Origin: Flavobacteriales bacterium UBA2040
GTDB taxonomy: Bacteria > Bacteroidota > Bacteroidia > Flavobacteriales_D > Crocinitomicaceae
NCBI GenBank assembly: GCA_002332715.1
Contig: DDBE01000025.1
Coordinates: forward strand, 2,445-7,712
Direction of reading: 5' to 3'
Length of the DNA stretch: 5,268 nucleotides
In this document: piece by piece, positions 1 through 5,268 of the stretch
Numbering within the stretch: position 1 is the first letter of the stretch
Layout of the letters: each line of letters begins with the position of its first letter
Made by a program: the position numbers and the translations under genes
Notes under the pieces: model-generated
The model's input: the letters and a program-made list of their open reading frames with translations, nothing else
Told to the model about the DNA's origin: nothing
Database searches by the model: none

Positions 1-161
1 AATTTCTCCAAACGCGTATCGGGAACAGAAATAACGCCAATATTTGGCTCAATCGTACAAAATGGAAAGTTTGCCGACTGTGCTTTCGCATTCGATAAAC
101 AATTGAAAAGAGTGGATTTACCTACATTCGGCAGTCCTACAATACCGCATTTTAAAGCCAT
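1..161 (-). CDS. ychF: Redox-regulated/Obg-like ATPase YchF, N-terminal fragment (cut by window edge)
   Basis: This is the first 53 codons of a gene whose ATG lies at 161-159 and which runs off the left edge. The visible protein opens with [20 protein letters not shown], which contains the P-loop (G1) GLPNVGKST at residues 9-17. FPFCTIEPN follows at about residues 32-40, the switch-I/G2 region characteristic of YchF, and then [12 protein letters not shown]. YchF (OLA1 in eukaryotes) is a near-universal cytoplasmic P-loop protein of the Obg/TRAFAC class. It binds ribosomes, hydrolyses ATP rather than GTP, and has been linked to translation and oxidative-stress responses. The ATP-selecting G4 motif and the C-terminal TGS domain would lie outside the window. 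The start is clear because the protein begins immediately before the P-loop strand, as in the family, and a -7 box lies just upstream. The gene is divergent from the AraC-type regulator. Confidence 0.96.
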   Translation of the reverse strand, partial: MALKCGIVGLPNVGKSTLFNCLSNAKAQSANFPFCTIEPNIGVISVPDTRLEK

Positions 162-177
162 GGTGAAAAATTTTGTG

Positions 178-185
178 CAAAGATA
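178..185 (-). promoter_or_regulatory. ychF: Bacteroidota-type -7 promoter box for ychF
   Basis: On the minus strand these bases read TATCTTTG, a full match to the Bacteroidota primary-sigma -7 consensus TAnnTTTG. It ends 16 bases before the ychF ATG, so the predicted transcript would have a leader of only about ten bases and no room for a normal Shine-Dalgarno site. No TTG -33 element is seen at the usual spacing of about 19 bases, so the call rests on the -7 box and its position. Confidence 0.6.
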
Positions 186-228
186 GGGAAAGTTTCGTTT
201 TGAATAGTCTATGAAACAATTCGATTTT

Positions 229-250
229 TTAGTTGGAAGAAAAGAACTAA
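229..250. repeat. Inverted repeat TTAGTT-N10-AACTAA upstream of the AraC-type gene
   Basis: Perfect 6-base arms, TTAGTT at 229-234 and AACTAA at 245-250, are separated by ten purine-rich bases. The element lies in the divergent ychF/araC spacer and ends 28 bases before the regulator's ATG, where an autoregulatory operator could sit. Arms this short can arise by chance in AT-rich DNA, and the repeat is not followed by a T-run, so it is not a terminator. Operator function is inference only. Confidence 0.25.
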
Positions 251-278
251 CTTAATGCGCCAAATGAAGTGTTAATAG

Positions 279-1118
279 ATGATTCCAATTCATAATAGGT
301 CGGATAAACAGGACAATAAGATAGTTATTCATCAACTTGAGGAACTAACCGATTATGATTTTACCAAAGCGTACCGGCATGATTATTTTGAGTTTTATGT
401 TTTTGAAAAAGGCGGCGGAACGCATATGATTGATTTTGAGGAGTTCACGATCGAGGCGGATTCCTTTCATATCGTAGCGCCTGGACAAGTACATCAGTTG
501 AGTCGCGATCTGAAATCGAAAGGATTCGTTTTTCTATTTAGCACCAGCTCGTTCCAATCTGATAAATCAATCGAGAATTTTCTTTTCGATCACATTTGCC
601 TGGGCGTTCACGAATATGCGCCCAACTATGTTTTCCATTCTGTTGTTGCCGAAAAAATGAAACTGATTTCGAAAAATGCGTGGGAAGAGTATAAGTCTTC
701 AAACGATTTGAAAGAATTAATGGTCAAAACCCAGCTTACGGAATTGATTGTGTATTGCATGCAGAACGGTAAGGCCAGTAAATTTGAATTAAACCAAGCC
801 GACAACGATATTTATATTTTGTTTCGAAGAGAATTGAAAAATAGATTTCGAGAATTGCGAATGGTTAAAGATTACACCTCATTATTGAATGTAACGGATA
901 AGGTGTTGAATGAAATTGTACACGCGAAAACAGGTGAAACGGTCAGCAGTACTATCTATAAACAACTGATTCTTGAAGCTAAGCGACAATTGAATGGTGG
1001 ATCTTCATCCAAAAACATCGCGTACGACCTCAACTTTAATGATCCAGGCCATTTCAGTAAGTTTTTCAAGTCACAAACCGGAATTCCACCCTCGCAATTT
1101 GGGAAAGTACATGAATAA
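279..1118 (+). CDS. AraC-family transcriptional regulator with N-terminal cupin-like domain
   Basis: This 279-residue cytoplasmic DNA-binding protein has the usual length and order of AraC/XylS regulators. The N-terminal part (about 1-110) looks like the AraC_binding cupin: RHDYFEFYVFEKGGGTHMID at about 33-52, then FHIVAPGQVHQL at 63-74, the typical strand-turn-strand with P-G-x-x-H. The C-terminal part (about 180-279) carries two helix-turn-helix motifs. The first is VKDYTSLLNVTDKVLNEI with KTG (196-219). The second is SKNIAYDLNFNDPGHFSKFF with KSQTGIPPSQF (244-274), matching the family signature of an FxDxxxFxxxFKxxxGxxPxxF type. A small-molecule ligand is likely bound by the cupin, but its identity cannot be read. 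The ATG at 279 has no Shine-Dalgarno sequence, as is common in this phylum. The propeller gene follows 67 bp downstream on the same strand and is a possible but unproven target. Confidence 0.93.
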   Translation: MIPIHNRSDKQDNKIVIHQLEELTDYDFTKAYRHDYFEFYVFEKGGGTHMIDFEEFTIEADSFHIVAPGQVHQLSRDLKSKGFVFLFSTSSFQSDKSIENFLFDHICLGVHEYAPNYVFHSVVAEKMKLISKNAWEEYKSSNDLKELMVKTQLTELIVYCMQNGKASKFELNQADNDIYILFRRELKNRFRELRMVKDYTSLLNVTDKVLNEIVHAKTGETVSSTIYKQLILEAKRQLNGGSSSKNIAYDLNFNDPGHFSKFFKSQTGIPPSQFGKVHE

Positions 1119-1185
1119 GTCGCAATTGTACATTGAACGAGTTAGGTTTATGGTCGATCTTTATAGAAATAGAAATTAAAATATC

Positions 1186-2469
1186 GTGAAAAAATCAATC
1201 TCTACACTTCTCACCATTTTTCTTTTGGCTTCGCAAAGTGACGCCCAAACGTGGAATATAGTTCCTTCTGGCACGAATAAAACCTTGAATTCGGTTAGTT
1301 TTCCTTCTGCCTCTGTCGGCTATATTGCAGGCGACGACAGTTTGATTTTGAAAACGATGGATGGAGGTTTAACCTGGAATCCATTGGATATGTCGAATTT
1401 TATTTTTCCTGGACCTGAAACGGACTTTTTGCAGATAAAATTTTTAACAGAAAATGTCGGGTATATTTCCGTAGGACCCTATTACGGTATACTTAAAACG
1501 ATCGACGGTGGTGTCAACTGGAGTGTAGAAAATTCCATTTACGCCTGTTTCAATCATGGATTATACTTCTTCGATGAAAACAGTGGTTTCTTAGGTGGAT
1601 CGGGGTGTTTTTCTGGTGATATAATTAATAAACTATCCAATGGGACATGGGAGGAAACAAACATAACCCCTCAATTTATTCAAGGGTATGGCATGATTAA
1701 TAATTTTGACTTTTGGGACGATAGCTTAGGTCTTGCAGCAAGCGGAGGAGGCGGAGCTTATTTTTTCAGAACGACAAATGGTGGTGTAATATGGGATACT
1801 ATTCCAAATACTTTGACAGTGAATGATGAAATGACCTCGGTACTTTTTGTCGATAGTTCTCGCGTTTTAGCCACCTATTTACACGGACAGAACGGTGGTT
1901 TTGGTGTACTGATATCCATGGATGGTGGTCTTACTTGGCAGCAACACATGAATTCAGCAACGTTTTTCTACCCAAGTATGCACGCTACGCACAAATCAGG
2001 AAATGGGCATGTGTATGTTGGTGGACAAGTTCAAATACCAACTAATGGTGTTTATTCTGGAATGATATACGGAAGTGATGATCAGATCACTTTTTGGACA
2101 TACGAAAATGTCTATAGAAGTATACGAGATTTCGATTCTTATTCCGATTCAGTCGTTTTTGCTGTTGGTAAAAATGGATATATAATAGTTAATCAACCCT
2201 TAGATGGTTTGTCTTTGGACGACAATTTGATGGACGATCATTTGCTTGTGTTTCCGAATCCATCCAAAGGCGAAATTCATATAATGAATGACCAATCTAC
2301 TATTGATGGAATTAAGTTATTTAATACATGGGGGGCTGAAGTTAAAGAAGCTAATCTAAGTCAAAAATCGAACAATGAATGGTTGATAAATAATCTGAAA
2401 CCGGGTGTTTATTTGTTGAAAATCCGATCAGATAATTACTGGTCTTCGAAAAAGGTTGTCATTTTCTAG
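1186..2469 (+). CDS. Secreted YCF48/BNR-like beta-propeller protein with type A T9SS C-terminal sorting domain
   Basis: This 427-residue protein is predicted to be exported. Residues 1-20 (MKKSISTLLTIFLLASQSDA) form a signal peptide with likely cleavage after A20. Residues about 30-340 hold repeats resembling YCF48/sortilin-type propeller blades. Aspartate-box-like motifs are KTMDGGLTW (56-64), KTIDGGVNW (104-112), NKLSNGTW (148-155), RTTNGGVIW (195-203) and ISMDGGLTW (243-251). Two degenerate ones are near 295-304 and 325-333, giving about seven blades. Residues 352-427 match the type A sorting domain of the Por/type IX system: VFPNPSKGEIHI, LKPGVYLLKI and terminal SKKVVIF. It should therefore cross the outer membrane by T9SS and be released or surface-anchored. 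No catalytic residues are recognisable; a binding or adhesion role is inference. GTG at 1186 is chosen because TAA at 1177-1179 closes the frame and no ATG lies between that stop and the signal peptide. Confidence 0.9.
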   Translation: MKKSISTLLTIFLLASQSDAQTWNIVPSGTNKTLNSVSFPSASVGYIAGDDSLILKTMDGGLTWNPLDMSNFIFPGPETDFLQIKFLTENVGYISVGPYYGILKTIDGGVNWSVENSIYACFNHGLYFFDENSGFLGGSGCFSGDIINKLSNGTWEETNITPQFIQGYGMINNFDFWDDSLGLAASGGGGAYFFRTTNGGVIWDTIPNTLTVNDEMTSVLFVDSSRVLATYLHGQNGGFGVLISMDGGLTWQQHMNSATFFYPSMHATHKSGNGHVYVGGQVQIPTNGVYSGMIYGSDDQITFWTYENVYRSIRDFDSYSDSVVFAVGKNGYIIVNQPLDGLSLDDNLMDDHLLVFPNPSKGEIHIMNDQSTIDGIKLFNTWGAEVKEANLSQKSNNEWLINNLKPGVYLLKIRSDNYWSSKKVVIF

Positions 2470-2558
2470 AAAGTAAACTCATTTTTGTTACCTAAAATAT
2501 TCAGACGATCTTTTGATTACTATAGGTGAACATGTGTTTAAGAAAAAGATTCCGTAAA

Positions 2559-3108
2559 ATGAAAAACCTGCGTTTGACTTCCCCTAGACTTTCGATTCGT
2601 CTACTCCTTAAATCGGATCTCCAAGAAATGCATGCTTTGAGTTCAATTCCCGAAGTAGAAAAATACAATACTTTGGGAATTCCAGAAGATATTTCGATTA
2701 CCAAAGCTATCCTAAAGGATAGGATTGTCGATAATAAGATTAAAAACGCACGTAATTTTTACTTTCGCGATTGAAGAAAAAGGCACCGATAAATTCATTG
2801 GGATGTTCGGTTTTTCATTCAAATGTACACGGTACAGCAGTGCAGAGATTTGGTACAAATTTCACCCAGATTACTGGAACAAAGGTCTCGCCACGGAAGC
2901 GGTTAGTTGTGCACTCGATTATTGTTTTGATGAGTTGAAATTGCACAGAGTGGAAGCTGGATGCGCTATTGATAATCTTGGTTCCATTCGTGTTCTTGAA
3001 AAAGCAGGAATGAAACACGAAGGGACCCATCGAGAATCTTTGCCCTTGGAAAGCGGTTGGTCGGACGGTCATACCTTTGGAATTCTCAAAACCGATAAAA
3101 GAAACTAG
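2559..3108 (+). pseudogene. RimJ/RimL-type GNAT N-acetyltransferase, split by a +1-nt frameshift
   Basis: Two overlapping frames together make one Acetyltransf_3 protein. The first frame (ATG 2559) gives the N-terminal family signature LTSPRLSIRLLLKSDLQEM, then reaches NARNF and runs to TGA at 2772-2774. The second frame resumes at 2761 with TFAIEEKGTDKFIGMFGFSF and ends with TAG at 3106-3108. Omitting one T from the run TTTTT at 2756-2760 joins them into a 182-residue protein, normal for this family. In joined numbering the acetyl-CoA-binding loop is YWNKGLATEA (106-114 region) and motif B is DNLGSIRVLEKAG (138-150). Such enzymes acetylate amino groups of proteins, including ribosomal protein N-termini, or of small molecules; the substrate here is unknown. 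GTG 2526 and ATG 2532 are alternative starts, but the family begins near 2559. The indel may be a real mutation or a homopolymer sequencing error. DUF1272 follows after three bases. Confidence 0.85.
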
Positions 3109-3111
3109 GCC

Positions 3112-3297
3112 ATGCTTGAGTTAAAACCCGTTTGTGAAAAATGTAATGTGTCTTTACCTCAAGACAGCACCGAAGCGATGATATGCAGTTACGAGTGTAC
3201 TTTTTGTTCCACATGCGTCGAAAATGAGCTTAAGAATGTGTGCCCAAATTGTGGTGGCGGTTTTGAAAAAAGACCGATTCGCATTTCAAAGCGCTAG
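3112..3297 (+). CDS. DUF1272 small cysteine-rich (probable zinc-binding) protein
   Basis: This 61-residue protein matches the DUF1272 family over its whole length: start MLELKPVCEKC, middle ICSYECTFCSTC, end VCPNCGGGFEKRPIR. Eight cysteines fall in four pairs: C8/C11, C25/C29, C32/C35 and C44/C47. The spacing suggests two zinc sites in a ribbon- or RING-like fold. There is no signal peptide or membrane segment, so it should be cytoplasmic. The family's biochemical role is unknown and none is claimed here. The ATG lies three bases after the acetyltransferase stop codon with no space for a separate promoter, so the two genes are very probably one transcriptional unit and this one may depend on translational coupling. 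The intact reading frame contrasts with the broken frame upstream. Confidence 0.92.
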   Translation: MLELKPVCEKCNVSLPQDSTEAMICSYECTFCSTCVENELKNVCPNCGGGFEKRPIRISKR

Positions 3298-3359
3298 TTT
3301 TAAAATCTCTACATGAAATTGATTAGACCGGGAATTGTTTCATCAAGAAAAAAAGAAAT

Positions 3360-3986
3360 TTAGCTTAACGCACCAAAAATCAACCAACCATACAAGGCAA
3401 AGCGGACAAAGCGGAATAGTGCCCAAAGCATATAGTTTTTAAAATCGTATTTGATTAACCCACAAGCAAAGGAAACAATAGCGTGAGGAAGAGGCAACAA
3501 AGCTCCAATTAAAATAAAAAAGCCACCCCATTTTCTTAAATTGGTAGTGTGTTTGGCAATGCGATTTTCCAATCGATTTTTAATGGAAGGAATTTTTCCA
3601 ACTAATTTTCCAAGCCAATACGCCGTTGCACCACCCAAATAGGAAAGCGAAGCCAAAATGAACAAATACAAAACTGGATTGGGCATTTTTGAACTCCAGG
3701 CAATGAACATTTCTGGCGGTAAAATTCCAATGATCGTTTCTGAAGCATAAAATATACTGAGTATGCTAAGAGGTGAATAATTGGCCATCAAACTGTCGAG
3801 TATGGCGTGTGTATCCAAATAATAATAGTCCAATATGAAAAATGCGATCAAAAGAATCGCCAAAATGACGCCCCCTTTGAGTGCGGTTTGTTTCAAAAAA
3901 TCATAGAAATTCGTCATCTTATAATAACGATTCAATAATTTTAATTTTTTCCTCCTTTCGCGCGACAACATCCTTTCTGATTTCAT
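3360..3986 (-). CDS. VTT (DedA/SNARE-associated-like) family inner-membrane protein
   Basis: This 208-residue polytopic membrane protein starts at ATG 3986-3984. It has a lysine/arginine-rich cytoplasmic N-terminus (residues 2-20) and a first membrane helix at about 37-55. A conserved segment with E83 and PPE (90-92) in SETIIGILPPEMFIAW corresponds to the DedA/VTT re-entrant loop. GGATAYWLGKLVGK (118-131) is the family glycine-rich helix. A second half from about 153 to 205 contains GGFFILIGALLPLPHAIVSF and CGLIKYDF. DedA-like proteins are proposed lipid-carrier transporters or scramblases needed for envelope homeostasis. The canonical RF-x-P-x-R of DedA proper is replaced by GALLPLPHA, so this belongs to a divergent, YqaA-like VTT branch and transport of a specific lipid cannot be asserted. 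M6 or M24 are alternative starts. It is convergent with DUF1272 and divergent from the peptidase. Confidence 0.85.
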   Translation of the reverse strand: MKSERMLSRERRKKLKLLNRYYKMTNFYDFLKQTALKGGVILAILLIAFFILDYYYLDTHAILDSLMANYSPLSILSIFYASETIIGILPPEMFIAWSSKMPNPVLYLFILASLSYLGGATAYWLGKLVGKIPSIKNRLENRIAKHTTNLRKWGGFFILIGALLPLPHAIVSFACGLIKYDFKNYMLWALFRFVRFALYGWLIFGALS

Positions 3987-4021
3987 TTTTGGTTCGATAA
4001 AAATACCGCTATTCCACTGTT

Positions 4022-4029
4022 CAAAATTA
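4022..4029 (-). promoter_or_regulatory. Bacteroidota-type -7 box for the VTT-family gene
   Basis: The minus strand reads TAATTTTG, a full match to TAnnTTTG, ending 35 bases before the ATG at 3986. A transcript from it would have a leader of roughly 28 bases and would include the whole open frame, supporting the upstream start. No TTG -33 element is visible at normal spacing, and the match is short in AT-rich sequence. Confidence 0.4.
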
Positions 4030-4084
4030 TCTATCGTTTTGGTTTCTGTTAATAAAACGGAAAATCCATGAATCTTTTTTTGAT

Positions 4085-4092
4085 TATTTTTG
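4085..4092 (+). promoter_or_regulatory. Bacteroidota-type -7 box for the M28 peptidase gene
   Basis: The bases TATTTTTG match TAnnTTTG completely and end 25 bases before the peptidase ATG at 4118, predicting a leader of roughly 18-20 bases. No TTG -33 element is seen 19 bases upstream. Together with the minus-strand box at 4022-4029 it makes the 131-bp spacer a plausible divergent promoter region with 55 bases between the two boxes. Confidence 0.45.
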
Positions 4093-4117
4093 AAAGCACC
4101 AGATTATCCTCAAACAT

Positions 4118-5268
4118 ATGTTTAAAGGCTTATTAATATTTCTGATTATTTCAACTGGAACTTTCGCTCAAAACGATTCCACCTTCATTCGTAAAATTTA
4201 TGATGAAACACTCCTCCGTGGAAAAGCTCATGAAGATTTACGCTCACTTTGCAAAGACGTTGGAGCCAGAATTTCAGGTTCGGCAGCAGCAGAAATGGCG
4301 GTTTATTGGAGTGAAGCAAAAATGAAATCGCATGGTTTTGATAACGTGTATTTGCAGGAAATTCAAGTTCCGCATTGGGAAAGGGGAACAAAAGAAAGCG
4401 CCTACTTTAAAGATGATAAAGGTGTTTTGCACAAAGTAAAAGTTCTCGCGCTTGGTGGTTCGATTGGCACAGAAGGAGCAATTGAAGCCGATGTAATCGA
4501 GTTTACTTCTTTGGATGCACTTAAAAAAGCGACAAGAAGCCAAGTTGAAGGCAAAATAGTTTTTGTGAACCAACCGATGGACGCCGCACAAATTTCTACT
4601 TTCAGAGCATACGGAGCCTGTTGGCCACTCCGAGGATTGGGTGCCGTTGAAGGAAGTAAATTAGGCGCAAAAGCAGTGATAATTCGTTCGCTTGCCCTGC
4701 CTATCGATGATCATCCGCACACAGGTTCTATGCACTATGTCGATTCAGTGGCGAAAATTCCTGCAGCGGCTTTGTCCACGGTTGACTGCGAATTGCTTTC
4801 TGCTCAATTGAAAAAAGGAAAATGCAAATTCGTTCTGGAAATGAATTGTCAGAATTTTCCAGATGAAACTTCCTACAATATCATTGCAGAAATGACCGGA
4901 AGCGAAAAGCCAAGAGAATATATCACTTTCGGTGGACATATCGATTCTTGGGACACCGGAGAAGGTGCACATGACGACGGGGCAGGAGTGATCCATAATT
5001 TAGAAGCTTTACGCGTTTTGAAAACACTAAATTACAAACCAAAACATACATTACGCCTCGTGTTTTTCATGAACGAAGAAAACGGAAACATGGGCGGTAA
5101 AACCTATGCGACATGGACAAAAGAAAGAGGTGATAAACAGATCGCTGCTATTGAAAGTGATAGAGGAGGATTTTCACCCAGAGGTTTTGATTTGGATGGT
5201 CCAGACAAACACCTCGACTTATTAAAAAGCTTCTCGCCTTTATTCGCTCCGTACTTCGTCAACCAATT
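4118..5268 (+). CDS. Exported M28-family metallopeptidase (carboxypeptidase Q-like), 3' end cut by window edge
   Basis: The frame is open from ATG 4118 to the right edge (383 codons, no stop). Residues 1-17 (MFKGLLIFLIISTGTFA) form a signal peptide with likely cleavage before Q18, so the enzyme acts in the periplasm or outside the cell. An N-terminal region and a probable PA-type insert (about 110-240, including EGKIVFVN and GAKAVIIRS) precede the peptidase core. The core shows M28 co-catalytic zinc-site motifs: GGHIDSWDTG with H274, GAHDDGAGV with D286, MNEENG with catalytic E320 and ligand E321, and ESDRGG with D348. The last histidine ligand would lie beyond the edge. GGHIDSWD and NEEN resemble carboxypeptidase Q/PGCP-like enzymes, which cleave short peptides. 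Whether a T9SS domain or membrane anchor follows cannot be seen. The gene is divergent from the VTT-family gene. Confidence 0.92.
   Translation, partial: MFKGLLIFLIISTGTFAQNDSTFIRKIYDETLLRGKAHEDLRSLCKDVGARISGSAAAEMAVYWSEAKMKSHGFDNVYLQEIQVPHWERGTKESAYFKDDKGVLHKVKVLALGGSIGTEGAIEADVIEFTSLDALKKATRSQVEGKIVFVNQPMDAAQISTFRAYGACWPLRGLGAVEGSKLGAKAVIIRSLALPIDDHPHTGSMHYVDSVAKIPAAALSTVDCELLSAQLKKGKCKFVLEMNCQNFPDETSYNIIAEMTGSEKPREYITFGGHIDSWDTGEGAHDDGAGVIHNLEALRVLKTLNYKPKHTLRLVFFMNEENGNMGGKTYATWTKERGDKQIAAIESDRGGFSPRGFDLDGPDKHLDLLKSFSPLFAPYFVNQ

Noticed and set aside
1126..1150. Possible promoter for the propeller gene (TTG at 1126-1128, TAGGTTTA at 1143-1150)
   Set aside because: The spacing of 14 bases is too short and the last base of the -7 box does not match.
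994..1179. 61-codon plus-strand open frame overlapping the end of the AraC-type gene
   Set aside because: It lies mostly inside the second helix-turn-helix region in another frame and its translation shows no recognisable domain; it is a shadow of the regulator gene.
2485..2515. Possible promoter for the GNAT gene (TTG at 2485-2487, GATCTTTTG downstream)
   Set aside because: The spacing to the downstream element is about right, but the -7 candidate misses key positions of TAnnTTTG, so it is too weak to annotate.
2815..3072. Minus-strand open frame opposite the GNAT C-terminal half
   Set aside because: It is antisense to clearly conserved acetyltransferase sequence and encodes nothing recognisable.
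3313..3360. Possible terminator between the convergent DUF1272 and VTT genes
   Set aside because: ATGAAA and TTTCAT can pair, but the stem is weak with a bulge and a long loop. On the plus strand the hairpin is followed by an A-run, and on the minus strand the T-run comes before it, so neither direction gives a normal intrinsic terminator.
4185..4996. Three minus-strand open frames inside the peptidase region
   Set aside because: They lie antisense to an uninterrupted M28 peptidase frame with intact metal-site motifs; their translations resemble no known protein.
1..5268. Search for a defence, mobile-element, CRISPR or other novel multi-gene system
   Set aside because: No transposase, integrase, direct-repeat array, tRNA or toxin-antitoxin pair is seen. 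All genes fit known families in an ordinary chromosomal arrangement.

Overview
The window looks like chromosomal DNA of a Bacteroidota member, most likely order Flavobacteriales (a Crocinitomicaceae/Fluviicola-like bacterium would fit, but that is a guess). The evidence is AT-rich DNA, a secreted protein ending in a type A Por/type IX secretion (T9SS) sorting domain, start codons without Shine-Dalgarno sequences, and matches to the Bacteroidota -7 promoter box TAnnTTTG upstream of three genes.

Layout from left to right. The 5' end of ychF (universal P-loop ATPase) runs leftwards off the edge (1-161, minus). A 117-bp divergent spacer separates it from an AraC-family regulator (279-1118, plus). 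Next is a secreted beta-propeller protein with YCF48/BNR-like repeats and a T9SS C-terminal domain (1186-2469, plus). A RimJ/RimL-type GNAT acetyltransferase gene follows (2559-3108, plus); it is split by one extra T in a five-T run. Three bases later comes a small eight-cysteine DUF1272 protein (3112-3297, plus). A VTT/DedA-like membrane protein is encoded convergently (3360-3986, minus). After a 131-bp divergent spacer with an outward -7 box on each side, an exported M28 metallopeptidase starts (4118, plus) and is cut off by the right edge. No gene-free stretch exceeds about 130 bp.

The genes do not form one recognisable pathway. Two local links can be supported: the GNAT and DUF1272 genes are almost certainly co-transcribed, and the AraC gene and the propeller gene are tandem with a 67-bp gap, so co-regulation is possible but unproven. 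The others look like ordinary single genes: housekeeping ATPase, envelope membrane protein, exported peptidase. I see no RNA gene, CRISPR array, insertion sequence, phage remnant or defence cassette. I also see no convincing sign of an undescribed system; the most useful anomaly is the GNAT frameshift.
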